Source: CAZLMW01 sp964560875
GTDB taxonomy: Bacteria; Myxococcota_A; UBA9042
DNA length: 64,000 nt
Assembly: GCA_964560875.1 (NCBI GenBank)
Contig: CAZLMW010000022.1
Span: 14,924 to 78,923 of the forward strand
Direction of reading: 5' to 3'
Below, piece after piece: positions 34,917 to 44,223 of this stretch (its first letter is position 1; each line of letters begins with the position of its first letter). The notes below the pieces were generated by a model. That model did not search any database. It had not been told where the DNA came from and saw only the letters and a list, made by a program, of their open reading frames with translations. A program made the translations under genes and the position numbers.

Positions 34917-35788
34917 GCACGTGGGTCATCGGCGACGTCCAGGGCTGCTACTTCAGCCTGCTCAACCTGCTCGCCAGGGTCGACTTTGACGCCGACCGCG
35001 ATGAGGTCTGGTTTGTCGGCGATCTCGTCAATCGCGGCCACGGGTCGCTTGAGGTCTTGCGTTGGGCGGTCGCCCACGACCGTTGCGTCAAGGCGGTGCT
35101 TGGCAACCACGAGTTGGGCCTTTTTGCGTGCGCTGCCGGCACCCGGAAGCTGCGCCGCTTCGACACCCTGGCCGCCATCCTCGAGGCCCCCGATCGCGAT
35201 GAGCTGCTCGGCTGGTTGCGGGCGCGACCGATGCTGCACGCCGGCCGCGGAGTCGTCATGGTTCACGCCGGCCTGCTGCCGTCATGGTCGCTGGAGGTGG
35301 CCGCCCGGCGAGCGCGGGAGATCGAGGGCGTGCTTGGCTCCGATGGCTGGATCGACGCGCTGAAGACGTGGCGACCGAAGAAGAAGCACGGGCCGGCCGG
35401 CTGGGGCGTGCGGGACGTGGATCCCGCCGCGCCGGACCGCTTTGCGTTTGGCCTCAACGTGTTCACCCAGCTGCGAATCGTCGACGACGACGGAGCGCTC
35501 GACCTGACGTTCAAGGGGCCGGCCGAAGAGCGCCCCGCGGGGACGACGCCATGGTTCGATGTGCGGGCGGCGAATCGCAATCCCGGTCAGCTTGAAGCGG
35601 GCGACAACACCGTCGCTTTCGGGCATTGGGCGACGCTCGGCGTGCGCCAGGGACCCGGTTGGGTGGCGCTCGATGGTGGCTGTGTCTGGGGCGGAGCGCT
35701 CGCGGCATGCCGTGTCGAGGACGGGTGCATCGTCACCGTGCCGGCCGACCAAAGAGATCTCCAAGAAGAACTCATAAAACGAGACTGA
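34913..35788 (+). CDS. apaH: bis(5'-nucleosyl)-tetraphosphatase (symmetrical) ApaH
   Basis: Metallophosphoesterase that splits Ap4A to two ADP. 291 residues with the calcineurin-like signature GDVQGCY, VGDLVNRG and GNHELGLFA, and the later HAGLLPSW. Starts at GTG inside the stop of the preceding fusion gene. Length and motifs are normal for ApaH. Confidence 0.92.
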   Translation: MSTWVIGDVQGCYFSLLNLLARVDFDADRDEVWFVGDLVNRGHGSLEVLRWAVAHDRCVKAVLGNHELGLFACAAGTRKLRRFDTLAAILEAPDRDELLGWLRARPMLHAGRGVVMVHAGLLPSWSLEVAARRAREIEGVLGSDGWIDALKTWRPKKKHGPAGWGVRDVDPAAPDRFAFGLNVFTQLRIVDDDGALDLTFKGPAEERPAGTTPWFDVRAANRNPGQLEAGDNTVAFGHWATLGVRQGPGWVALDGGCVWGGALAACRVEDGCIVTVPADQRDLQEELIKRD

Positions 35789-35806
35789 GTATCAAAATAC
35801 TTGACA
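35788..35806 (+). promoter_or_regulatory. AT-rich inverted repeat and TTGACA, candidate promoter
   Basis: AGTAT-caaa-ATACT (35788-35801) overlaps the last base of apaH and runs into TTGACA (35801-35806), a consensus -35 hexamer, in otherwise GC-rich DNA. No good -10 follows at 16-18 bp. It could be the promoter/operator of the PLP-enzyme gene starting at 35883. Confidence 0.35.
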
Positions 35807-35882
35807 TCGAGTTTCAGATTAGGCGAAAAGGCTGCTCGCCGCGGTCGTAAACGCGGTCAACCCGTTGCCACTGGAGCGCCCG

Positions 35883-37409
35883 ATGATTCGCCCGAACGTC
35901 ACACTGAACCCAGCAACCGTCGCCGCCGCCGCGGTCAAAAACCCGGCGCCCACCGCCGACGGTGCCGTCGTCGATGGGATTCCGACCACCGGCGCTGCGG
36001 TCGAAGACGTGCTTGGCCGCCTCGAAGCGATGCGCTCGGACGACCTGGACTGGCGCACCGGCCAGGCGTTCGCCTACGTCTACGACGCGGGCCGCAGCGC
36101 TGAGCGTGTCGGCAAGCAAGCATACACCGCGTTCCTCTCGGAAAACGGGCTCGATCCGACCGCGTTTCCAAGCCTGCGCCGCCTCGAGAGCGACGTCGTG
36201 AACATGGTCGCGCGTCACCTTCGCGGCCCCGCAGAGACGGTCGGGAGCTTCACCAGCGGCGGCACCGAATCGATCCTCTGCGCCGTCAAGTCCGCCCGTG
36301 ATTGGGCGCGCGCGCACCGTCCCGAGGTCAGCAACCCGACGATCCTGCTGCCAACGACCGCCCACGCCGCGTTTCACAAAGCCGCCGCCTACTTCGGCCT
36401 CGCCAAGACGCTCGTCCCCGTCGATCCCGCCACGTTCGCCGCAGATCCCGCCGCGATGCGAGCCGCCGTCACGGCCGACACGATCCTCATGGTCGGCTCA
36501 ACGCCCTCCTATGCCCACGGCGTCATCGATCCGATCACAGAACTCGGTCAAATCGCGCTCGAAAAGGACATCCTGCTGCACGTCGACGCGTGCGTTGGCG
36601 GGTTCTTGCTGCCCTATGTCAAGCGCCTCGGCTTCGATGTGCCCCCGATCGACCTGTCCGTGCCCGGCGTGACGTCGCTGTCGGTCGACCTGCACAAGTA
36701 CGCGTTCTGCCCCAAGGGCGCGTCGCTTGTCCTCTACACCCGACCCGAGCTGCGCGGCGCCCAGCTGTTCGCCTGCGCCGATTGGACCGGCTACACGATC
36801 ATCAACCCGACCGTTCAGTCGTCCAAGTCCGGCGGCCCCATCGCAGCGGCCTGGGCGGTGCTTCATCACATCGGCGATGACGGCTACCTCGAGCTTGCGC
36901 GCGGCACGATGGCGGCAACCGCGCGTCTCGTCGCGGCGATCGAAGCGACAGACGGCTTGCGAATCCTCGGTCGGCCCGACTTCTGCATGGTCGCGGCGGC
37001 CAGCGAATCGGCGGATATCTCCGTGTTCGACATCATCGACGAGATGAAGGAGCGCGGCTGGTACGTCCAGCCCCAGCTCGCGTACGGCAACAGCCCGGCG
37101 AACATCCACTTCTCGCTGCAACCCGGCAACGTGCACAAGGTCGACGCGATGACAGCGGACCTCGAGCAGAGTGTGACCGCAGCGCGTCAGTTGCCCGACC
37201 GCAGCGCCGCGGTGGCCGGTCTGATGGGCATGTTTGCAGGCGCAGATTCGATCGACGACCAGGCGCTCGCCGGCCTGCTCACCATGGTCGGTGTCGACGG
37301 CGGCCAGCTGCCCGACCGGATGGCGCCCGTCAACGAAGCGCTCAACGCGATGCCCGTGCCGATGCGCGAGCGAATCCTCAAAGCATTCGTCGACGGCTTG
37401 TACCGCTGA
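35883..37409 (+). CDS. PLP-dependent decarboxylase/aldolase, sphingosine-1-phosphate-lyase-like
   Basis: A 508-residue group II pyridoxal-phosphate enzyme. The PLP lysine is K272 in SVDLHKYAFCPKGAS, preceded by HVDACVGGFLLPY (the Asp that contacts the pyridine N) and SFTSGGTESI for phosphate binding. The DxHKYxxxPKG arrangement is that of S1P lyases rather than glutamate decarboxylase. ATG 35883 has GGAG seven bases upstream and is preferred to a TTG 18 bp earlier. An extra C-terminal stretch of about 80 residues (from about 430) follows the catalytic fold. Its substrate could be a long-chain-base phosphate or another 2-amino alcohol phosphate; some such lineages make sphingolipids. Confidence 0.82.
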   Translation: MIRPNVTLNPATVAAAAVKNPAPTADGAVVDGIPTTGAAVEDVLGRLEAMRSDDLDWRTGQAFAYVYDAGRSAERVGKQAYTAFLSENGLDPTAFPSLRRLESDVVNMVARHLRGPAETVGSFTSGGTESILCAVKSARDWARAHRPEVSNPTILLPTTAHAAFHKAAAYFGLAKTLVPVDPATFAADPAAMRAAVTADTILMVGSTPSYAHGVIDPITELGQIALEKDILLHVDACVGGFLLPYVKRLGFDVPPIDLSVPGVTSLSVDLHKYAFCPKGASLVLYTRPELRGAQLFACADWTGYTIINPTVQSSKSGGPIAAAWAVLHHIGDDGYLELARGTMAATARLVAAIEATDGLRILGRPDFCMVAAASESADISVFDIIDEMKERGWYVQPQLAYGNSPANIHFSLQPGNVHKVDAMTADLEQSVTAARQLPDRSAAVAGLMGMFAGADSIDDQALAGLLTMVGVDGGQLPDRMAPVNEALNAMPVPMRERILKAFVDGLYR

Positions 37410-37428
37410 AACGCCCGCGGTCAGCCGG

Positions 37429-39981
37429 TCACAAGATCTGTTCTTCGTTCGGCTGTGCTTGGGGCAGTTGTTTCTGGCGAAGGCGTTCCTCTCGCTGCCG
37501 GTCGTAGCGGCGCAGGGCCTCGATCGGCTCCCAGCGGAGCATCGTGTTGATGAGGGCGTCGAGCTCGGCCACCGGGTAGCCGCGTGGATCGAGGCGGCGG
37601 TGCCAAACCTGGGAGATGTAAAACGCCTTCAACTGGGGCGCGGCGCGCAGGGCGACCATCAGCTCGTGGCGCGCACGGGGCCAAGGGCCACAATGTAGCA
37701 GGGAGATGGCGTAGCGACGTTTGTCGGCGGCGGCGTGGGTGCCACGGGATTCGGCGACGCGACGGTAGTTGGGCAGGGCTTTGCAGGGCTCGCCGGCGAG
37801 CGACCATGCGTCGCCCGCGGACCGTGAAAAGCGCGGGATAAGAACGCTCTTGGTCGACTCCTGCTTGCGTGCCTTGCGCTGCCAGTAAGCGGAACCCGCC
37901 TTCTTGCCGGACGTGTAATCCCAGAGCGGGTAGCGCGTGATCATCACCTCCCACGTTTTGGCGGCATCGGCCCAGCGCCCCGTCTTCTCGAGCGCCTGGA
38001 CCAGCGCGTGGTGCAACCGCATGTTCGCTCGCCCGGTCCAGGTGCCATCGAGCGTCGGGTTGTCGTGCTGGGGCCAGAGCGTGGCGACGACCTTGTCGTG
38101 TTCGCCGCGATGGGCGTGCCAGTCGGCGCGCAGGGTCAGCGCGTGCAGCGCGTCGGGCTTGAATTGCAGGGTGCGGTCGATGGCGGCGTTCATCGCGTCG
38201 TTTCGCCCCGCGCGGGCGTTGAACATGGCGAGGTTGACCCACGCGTTGAGCAACGTCGGATACCAACGCAGCGCCTCTTCGGTTGCCTCGACGGCCCGTA
38301 CGGGATCGCCGCTCCGCAAGGCGCCAAGGCCGAGCAAGAAGTGGTTTTCGAAGTTGCCGGGGTGCAGCGAAACCGCTTGCTCCATCAGTTCGACGGCGCG
38401 CTTGGGTTTGCCGCGACCGAGCGCCTGGTTCGCTTCGGTGAGCAGCCTGTCTCCCCTGAGCAGGCGCCCGTTTTCCACGTGAACGAAGCCGAGGCCGATG
38501 ACGGCGGCGATGACCAACACCCACTGGCCGGCTCCCGGTGAACGGCGGGCGTTTTCGTCGCCATGGCTGGCGTGTTGTGCCGCAACCAGACCCGTCCACA
38601 AGCACAGGCCAAATAGAGGGGCCGGGAGCTGCAGTGGGAACGAGAACAAGCCGTCTACGACGATCGCCACGATGGCCACCACACCGGCGATGGAAACGGC
38701 GACCGCGACCGTCGGATCGGGCTGGAGGGCGTCGCCTTCTGCCGGCTCGGAACCCTCGGGTCGCCGTGGCGTCATCGCTCGGATGGCCAACAAGGCGGTG
38801 ACGGAGAGCCACGCGAGCAACGCCAGCAAGCCCTGCACGCCGTACTCGGCCGCGACCTGGAGCACGTCCTGGTGCGCCCGCGTGGGCTGCGTGTCGATCG
38901 AGAAGTGGGGATTGCGCTCGCGCTTGGTGATGTAGCGCGGGTAGAGCACGCGCCAGTTGCCTGCGCCGTGACCCCATGGGCGGTCCACGATCGCGTTGGC
39001 CGTCGCCGTCCACATCACTTTGCGTCGCTGCCAGTCTTTGCGCTGAAAATCGAAACCGGTCGCCACGAGCTCCTTCACAGACGCTTGCCGCTTGCGGTCG
39101 CCGTGACCGCTGTCGTAGCTGGGCGCCCGCAGAACCCCGCCGAGCATCACCGCAAGTACCAACGCCAGGCCGATTCCGGCCGCCGCGACCTGCGCGGGAC
39201 GGCCGAGCCGCTCGGCTGCATGGGCCGCGCTCCCACGCCACTTTGCGATCGCCATCGCCAAGCCAGCCGCGCCGCAGCCCGCACCCAACCCCGCCCATGC
39301 GGCTCGCGTGACCGTCAGGCGCAGGTAATAGCCCTCGATCGCCAGCGCCGTGACGCCAATGGCCGCCGTGGCCACCGCCAGCGCCCGCTTCTTTGCGCGC
39401 CAGTCCGCCCACGCCAGCCCGAGCGCTGCGGCTGCCGCCGGCAAGGTCACGAGCATCCACTGCGCCGCCATGTTGCGGTTGCCAAAGGCCGAGCCCGGTC
39501 GATTGATGCCGACCCACAGCTTCTCATCGGCCGGCAGCAGGGAGTCGATGCCGTGATGTTGTCCGATGCCGATTAGTGCCACGTACAGCCCGCCGACCGT
39601 CATGCCTCCGAGCACCAACCGCAGCCGCCCCGGCCGATCGACCGCCAGCGCCGCGACCGCCGCGATAACGAGCCCCGCCATCCAACGGTAGCCGTCGGAT
39701 CTCGCTGCCAGTCCCAGCCCTCCGCCGGTCTGCAAGGGCGCGATGGCCACGCCGATCGCCACGCACGCCGCCATCGCCAGCAGCGACAAGGCAAACGCTC
39801 GCGGCCATCGCCGATACCAACCCGCCGGCGCAAAAGTTGCGTAGGCCAGCGCCGCTGCCGCCGCGCCGTAGGTCAGCGCAAAGAGCTTGGGCAGCTGGTA
39901 GAGGTCGCGAATTCCCGGCAGGACCGCGATACCAATGGCCGCTGCCGCTACACCGAGAACCACCGCAGGCAGTGCCGTCAT
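37429..39981 (-). CDS. O-antigen-ligase-like (Wzy_C) membrane protein with TPR tail
   Basis: About 850 residues. The N-terminal ~470 residues are polytopic, roughly twelve helices. A Wzy_C/O-antigen-ligase loop (GSAFGNRNMAAQWM, then RPWGHGAGNW and HQDVLQVAAEYG) indicates polysaccharide ligase or polymerase activity at the periplasmic face. The C-terminal ~380 residues hold tetratricopeptide-like repeats (LLTEANQALGRGKPKRAVEL, LNAWVNLAMFNARAGR). ATG 39981 is chosen because the hydrophobic part starts there; an upstream extension looks non-coding. Divergent from the tandem-repeat gene, 47 bp apart. Confidence 0.82.
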   Translation of the reverse strand: MTALPAVVLGVAAAAIGIAVLPGIRDLYQLPKLFALTYGAAAAALAYATFAPAGWYRRWPRAFALSLLAMAACVAIGVAIAPLQTGGGLGLAARSDGYRWMAGLVIAAVAALAVDRPGRLRLVLGGMTVGGLYVALIGIGQHHGIDSLLPADEKLWVGINRPGSAFGNRNMAAQWMLVTLPAAAAALGLAWADWRAKKRALAVATAAIGVTALAIEGYYLRLTVTRAAWAGLGAGCGAAGLAMAIAKWRGSAAHAAERLGRPAQVAAAGIGLALVLAVMLGGVLRAPSYDSGHGDRKRQASVKELVATGFDFQRKDWQRRKVMWTATANAIVDRPWGHGAGNWRVLYPRYITKRERNPHFSIDTQPTRAHQDVLQVAAEYGVQGLLALLAWLSVTALLAIRAMTPRRPEGSEPAEGDALQPDPTVAVAVSIAGVVAIVAIVVDGLFSFPLQLPAPLFGLCLWTGLVAAQHASHGDENARRSPGAGQWVLVIAAVIGLGFVHVENGRLLRGDRLLTEANQALGRGKPKRAVELMEQAVSLHPGNFENHFLLGLGALRSGDPVRAVEATEEALRWYPTLLNAWVNLAMFNARAGRNDAMNAAIDRTLQFKPDALHALTLRADWHAHRGEHDKVVATLWPQHDNPTLDGTWTGRANMRLHHALVQALEKTGRWADAAKTWEVMITRYPLWDYTSGKKAGSAYWQRKARKQESTKSVLIPRFSRSAGDAWSLAGEPCKALPNYRRVAESRGTHAAADKRRYAISLLHCGPWPRARHELMVALRAAPQLKAFYISQVWHRRLDPRGYPVAELDALINTMLRWEPIEALRRYDRQREERLRQKQLPQAQPNEEQIL

Positions 39982-40028
39982 GATGCGCGCCGCCGCCACT
40001 GGCAGCCTCCCGGGAGACGAGTTAGGGC

Positions 40029-40814
40029 ATGGACGCCCGCACGATGCCATCACGCGCGCAACTTTGCTTGCTTCCCGAAAAACCGACGCCGAACATCGTG
40101 CTCAACGTCAAGACGCTGCCGATCAGCGGCTCGGTGACGCTCAACGGCAAGCTGCCCGAGCTGGGCTGCAAGTACACGAGCGACGGCGTGATGCAGGTGA
40201 CGTTCAAGGAGACGACGTGGGGCTACACGTTCACGCGGACGCACTACTGCAAGACCGGGGGCTTCACGGCGGGCAGCAACGGCACGCCGGTGGACGCGAA
40301 GAAGGCGGTGGCGTGGAACATGGTGGTCTACCCGGGCACGTACAAGGTGACGGTGTCGGGCTACGACCCGTACGGCAGCACGTACAAGAACGCGTCGAAC
40401 CTGCCGACGGTCAAGCAGATCATCCACAAGGCGCTGAAGATCCAGCAGCCAACGCCCAATATCGTGCTCAATGTGCAGACCATCGCGATCGCAGGGACCG
40501 TCACGCTCAATGGCAAACTGCCCGGGATCACCTGCAAATATACGAGCGATGGCGTGATGCAGGTGACGTTCAAGGAGACGACCTGGGGCTACACGTTCAC
40601 CCGCACCAACTACTGCAAGACCGGCGGCTTCAGCGCGGGCAGCAACGGCACGCCAGTCGACGCGAACAAGGCGTTTTCATGGGCGCTGGTCGTGTATCCG
40701 GGAACCTACAGGGTGACGGTGTCGGGCTACGACCCGTACGGCAGCACCTACAAGAACGCGTCCACGTTGCCGACCGTCGCGCAGATCGTCGTGCCGAAGC
40801 TCCTCGTGAAATAG
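40029..40814 (+). CDS. tandem-duplicated small-domain protein, unknown
   Basis: A 261-residue ORF made of two near-identical 122-residue units after an 18-residue leader. Each unit begins PTPNIVLNV, contains CKYTSDGVMQVTFKETTWGY, TRT.YCKTGGF and AGSNGTPVDA, and ends PGTY.VTVSGYDPYGSTYKNAS. Each has two conserved Cys and looks like a beta-sandwich of the Ig or carboxypeptidase-regulatory kind. No signal peptide is visible and the leader is unconvincing. The piece may be the 3' part of a longer exported repeat protein truncated by rearrangement. The first unit uses ACG for Thr far more than the second. Confidence 0.6.
   Translation: MDARTMPSRAQLCLLPEKPTPNIVLNVKTLPISGSVTLNGKLPELGCKYTSDGVMQVTFKETTWGYTFTRTHYCKTGGFTAGSNGTPVDAKKAVAWNMVVYPGTYKVTVSGYDPYGSTYKNASNLPTVKQIIHKALKIQQPTPNIVLNVQTIAIAGTVTLNGKLPGITCKYTSDGVMQVTFKETTWGYTFTRTNYCKTGGFSAGSNGTPVDANKAFSWALVVYPGTYRVTVSGYDPYGSTYKNASTLPTVAQIVVPKLLVK
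40083..40814 (+). repeat. 366-bp tandem duplication (40083-40448, 40449-40814)
   Basis: Two head-to-tail units of 366 bp (the second ends with the stop codon). They share most of their sequence, with the core around ggcgtgatgcaggtgacgtt identical. The join is exactly in frame. Confidence 0.9.
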
Positions 40815-40845
40815 CGGCAGGTTCCGCCGCGATGACAAAGCCGGG

Positions 40846-41805
40846 TCACGCCGCGCGGTCGTGCAGATCCCAAGCTCGAACCACCTGCTTGGGCATGTCG
40901 AGTACCGCCGGTTCTGCAATTCGCCGACAAATCAGCCGCAGCTTGTTGGTCCCGATCACAACGCGCCGGAAAGCGTGCCGGTCGAACAACCCACCTAGCC
41001 ACTGCGCTGCCCCCGCATGGGGCACGAATCGGCGCACATACGCCTCACCCTTGTACGACAGCGCCGACAACGTCTGTGTCGCGACGACCTCGAAGCCATA
41101 GTTGGGCAACGTCGCGCGCAGCTCGGACTCGGTCATCAGCTGCAGGTGCGTGTACGAGCAGATGTGAGCAGCATAGCGGGCCGCCGTCGCCGGATCGGAC
41201 ATCGTCGCCGCCGCAGCAAACATCGGAGTCAAGTGCGATGGCGTCGGGACCTCGATGACAAGGTGCCCACCCGGTCGCAACGCACGGTGAATCGGGGCCA
41301 GGAAGCTGTGGTGCGGCCAGACATGCTCGTAGACGTCCCAAAGAGTCGCGATATCAAAACGACCGGCATGCGATTCGTCGAGCGGACCCACCACGTCGAT
41401 GCCAGCCTGGCGCAGCGGTTCTTCGTTCAAATCACACACCTCCGATAACGCCGCGTCGTAGCCGGCCAGGAACGCCGCCCTCGCGAAGGCACCATTGCCA
41501 CCGCCAACATCGACAAGGGCGCCTCTATCGGGCAGCTGCTCGCGCATCCACGCCAACCCGCTCGCGACGCGAACCTTCGGATCATGCAGCGGATCGTCGT
41601 AGTATTCCTCGACCGGCGTGACCGCGTATTGACTCGCCAGGTCCTCGGGCGCGGGCGGCGCGGAGGTAAACCACGTGCCATGTGTGCGGCAGCGGCGAAT
41701 CTCGATCAGCGTGCTGACTCCGCGGCCCCACCACCCGGGCTGCAAATGGCCAAGATCATAAGAAAGAACATGGTCGCTGGGACCCCCACAAAGGCGGCAA
41801 TACAT
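40846..41805 (-). CDS. class I SAM-dependent methyltransferase
   Basis: A 319-residue protein; ATG 41805 has TGGAG seven bases upstream, just downstream of an assembly gap. It opens with a Cys cluster (MYCRLCGG, then RCRTHG), like the zinc-binding N-terminus of sugar C-methyltransferases. The SAM-binding loop is ALVDVGGGNGAFARAAF, followed by LWDVYEHVWPHHSFLAPIHRALRPGGHLVIEVP. It lacks the full NovU/TylC3 C-terminal domain. A role in modifying a surface sugar or small metabolite is plausible; substrate unknown. Confidence 0.8.
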   Translation of the reverse strand: MYCRLCGGPSDHVLSYDLGHLQPGWWGRGVSTLIEIRRCRTHGTWFTSAPPAPEDLASQYAVTPVEEYYDDPLHDPKVRVASGLAWMREQLPDRGALVDVGGGNGAFARAAFLAGYDAALSEVCDLNEEPLRQAGIDVVGPLDESHAGRFDIATLWDVYEHVWPHHSFLAPIHRALRPGGHLVIEVPTPSHLTPMFAAAATMSDPATAARYAAHICSYTHLQLMTESELRATLPNYGFEVVATQTLSALSYKGEAYVRRFVPHAGAAQWLGGLFDRHAFRRVVIGTNKLRLICRRIAEPAVLDMPKQVVRAWDLHDRAA

Positions 41806-41816
41806 CGCAAACTCCA

Positions 41817-41916
41817 NNNNNNNNNNNNNNNNNNNNNNNNNNNNNNNNNNNNNNNNNNNNNNNNNNNNNNNNNNNNNNNNNNNNNNNNNNNNNNNNNNNN
41901 NNNNNNNNNNNNNNNN
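41817..41916. other. assembly gap (100 N)
   Basis: A placeholder of 100 N just upstream of the methyltransferase. The remaining 160 bp up to folE show no gene, but one could be hidden in the gap. Confidence 0.98.
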
Positions 41917-42077
41917 ATCCGCACTGCAAATCCGCAATACTCAAGGCGTTTCCGCCACGAGAGCCCGATCGCAAAATGGGTGGAGTTTCGACGCGAGAAG
42001 GTTCACGCGAAGAGCAAAATTCACATGGACACACGCCCCAGCCATTTGCTAGGGGCGCCGCGCCACGCTCGCGCGCG

Positions 42078-42638
42078 CTAACCGATCATCGGGTGACGGC
42101 CCTGGATCAACGACATGAGCTCGGCGCGTGACGTCGAGTTGCTGCGGAACTCACCGAACATCGCGCTGGTCACCGTAATCGCGTTGGGTTTCTGCACGCC
42201 GCGCACAACCATGCACAGGTGCGTCGCCTCCATGATGACGGCGACTCCAACCGGCTCGAGCGCCTCCTGCAGAGCCAGCGCCACCTGGGTCGTGAGCCGC
42301 TCCTGGACCTGCAAACGACGGGCAAAGACGTCGACGGCACGCGCCAACTTGCTCAGCCCGACGACCTTGCCGTTGGGGATGTAGGCGACATGCGCCTTTC
42401 CCATGAACGGCAGCATGTGATGCTCGCACAAGCTCGAAAAATCGATGTCCTTGACCAGCACGATCTCCTGGTTCTGCACCGTGAACAGCGCCGACTTGAG
42501 GATCTCGATCGCGTCCTCGTTATAACCCTTGGTCATAAACCGCATCGCCTTGGCGACGCGGTGCGGTGTCTTGACGAGGCCCTCGCGGTTGGGGTCCTCG
42601 CCGAGCTCTGTCAGCACGTTGCGAAACAACTCTTCCAC
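42078..42638 (-). CDS. folE: GTP cyclohydrolase I (FolE)
   Basis: First enzyme of tetrahydrofolate/pterin synthesis, turning GTP into dihydroneopterin triphosphate. From GTG 42638, which has a strong GGAGAAG site, the product is 186 residues, normal for FolE. An upstream start would add 37 residues of non-conserved sequence. Zinc ligands are in SLCEHHMLPF (Cys, His) and THLCMVVRGV (Cys). Substrate-site residues EGLVKTPHRVAKAM and RLTTQVALAL are intact. Confidence 0.93.
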   Translation of the reverse strand: MEELFRNVLTELGEDPNREGLVKTPHRVAKAMRFMTKGYNEDAIEILKSALFTVQNQEIVLVKDIDFSSLCEHHMLPFMGKAHVAYIPNGKVVGLSKLARAVDVFARRLQVQERLTTQVALALQEALEPVGVAVIMEATHLCMVVRGVQKPNAITVTSAMFGEFRSNSTSRAELMSLIQGRHPMIG

Positions 42639-42885
42639 GTTCTTCTCCGATCTGCCGTGCGTCCCGCCGAGCTGAGGAACCAAGGGGCGCTGGGCGGCGG
42701 AATCTAGCGAACCGAGGCCAATGATCAAGCCGTCGCGGCGATCGTCCAACGAAACCCGCGCGCTACGGCGCGACCGCCATGCGACAACCAGCGTCTTGGC
42801 GTTTGTGGCGGCCCGCCAGAACTAACAACACCCCGTGCTTTGCGGTAGCGTACGGTCGTCCAAACCACAGCTGCGTCACGAGTCG

Positions 42886-44223
42886 ATGGCCAACACCAAG
42901 AGCACCCCATCCGGCGGATTTGAACCCGAGGACCTCGACACCGGCACTGTCGGCGACTTCGAGGTCAGCCGGCTTACCGCCGAGTTCAAGGACGAAGAAC
43001 TCGAGGCCGAGTTCGATCGCAAGCTCTACGAGGTCATCCACGCCAAGGAGACGCCGCCCAACGTCCTGTCGGCGCTGATCATCTACATCGTGCTGGGATT
43101 GCTCGACTACGAGGTGGTTGGGCGCGTCTTCGAATACGCGGCTTGGCTTCGCTACGGCGTCATGGTTCCGGTCATGGCCACGCTTTGGGTGATCGCGCTC
43201 TCCAAGCACCTGCGCGGTGTGCGACCCGCCGTGCCGATCCTGATTTCATGGCTGGGCACAGCGCACTTCCTTGCTGTCGGGCTCGAAGCGGGCGGCACCG
43301 AAGGCATCCTCTACCAGTTTTTCTCCGTGCTGCTGGTGCTGCTGCCGCCCCTCATTGGTCGGTCCACCGTCAAAGAGGCGTTCATCAACGGCGCGGGCTG
43401 CATGGTGATCCTCAACCTGGCCATGTTGATGCACGGCGACCCGCACCCGACGGTGTGGCTATTCATCGCGGCAACATTCGCGATTTGTTGGGGTTACGGC
43501 ACGTACGGCGCGTGGATCTATCACATGGCCGCGCACCACGATTTTTGGCAGGGACGCATCATCGAATGGCAGATGGAAGAGCTCGCCGCCGAACGGAATG
43601 AGTCCGAACGGCTCTTGCTCAACGTGCTGCCCCGCTCGATCGCCGAACGCCTCAAGTCAGGCGAACAACAAATCGCCGACTCGTACCGCACCGTCACCGT
43701 GCTCTTCGCCGACATCAGCGGCTTCACGGTGTATTCGGCCAAGGTGACGCCTGAGCAGCTCGTGGCCCGGTTGAACGCCATTTTTACGGCCTTTGACGAC
43801 ATGATCGAGGTTTACGGGCTCGAAAAGATCAAGACCATCGGCGATGCCTACATGATCGCCGGCGGACTGCCCGAGGAATGTGAAGACCACGCCGATCGGG
43901 TCGCTGGTTTTGCGCTCGGCATGCTGCGCGTCATCGACCGCATAAACGTTGAGACCGGTGAGACGTTCGCGATGCGCATCGGTATGCACAGCGGTCCGGT
44001 CGTGGCTGGCGTGATCGGCAAGCACAAGTTCACGTACGACCTGTGGGGCGACACCGTAAACACGGCGAGCCGCATGGAGAGCCACGGGGCCAAGGGCAAG
44101 ATCCAGCTCAGTGAAGCGGCCGCCCAAGCGCTCAGCGACAAGTACGAAGTGGTCGACCGGGGCACCATCGACGTCAAAGGCAAAGGCGAGATGAAGACGT
44201 TCTGGCTGGAAGGTGAGAAGTGA
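42886..44223 (+). CDS. membrane-anchored class III adenylate/guanylate cyclase
   Basis: A 445-residue signalling enzyme. The N-terminal ~60 residues are cytosolic and acidic, followed by about six membrane segments (IYIVLGLLDYEVVG to AATFAICWGYGTYGAW) and a short coiled linker ending RLLLNVLPRSIAERLKSGE. The catalytic domain follows, with VLFADISGFTVYS and IGDAYMIAGG supplying the two metal Asp, EKIKTIGDAY (substrate Lys) and YDLWGDTVNTASRMES near the end. The layout matches the MASE-like membrane sensor cyclases. Stop overlaps the next GTG (GTGA), so the pair is coupled. Confidence 0.88.
   Translation: MANTKSTPSGGFEPEDLDTGTVGDFEVSRLTAEFKDEELEAEFDRKLYEVIHAKETPPNVLSALIIYIVLGLLDYEVVGRVFEYAAWLRYGVMVPVMATLWVIALSKHLRGVRPAVPILISWLGTAHFLAVGLEAGGTEGILYQFFSVLLVLLPPLIGRSTVKEAFINGAGCMVILNLAMLMHGDPHPTVWLFIAATFAICWGYGTYGAWIYHMAAHHDFWQGRIIEWQMEELAAERNESERLLLNVLPRSIAERLKSGEQQIADSYRTVTVLFADISGFTVYSAKVTPEQLVARLNAIFTAFDDMIEVYGLEKIKTIGDAYMIAGGLPEECEDHADRVAGFALGMLRVIDRINVETGETFAMRIGMHSGPVVAGVIGKHKFTYDLWGDTVNTASRMESHGAKGKIQLSEAAAQALSDKYEVVDRGTIDVKGKGEMKTFWLEGEK

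Noticed and set aside
39935..41101. 388-codon plus-strand frame overlapping the tandem-duplicated gene
   Set aside because: Repeats in it merely mirror the 366-bp duplication in another frame; composition is shadow-like and the alternative frame has coherent domains.
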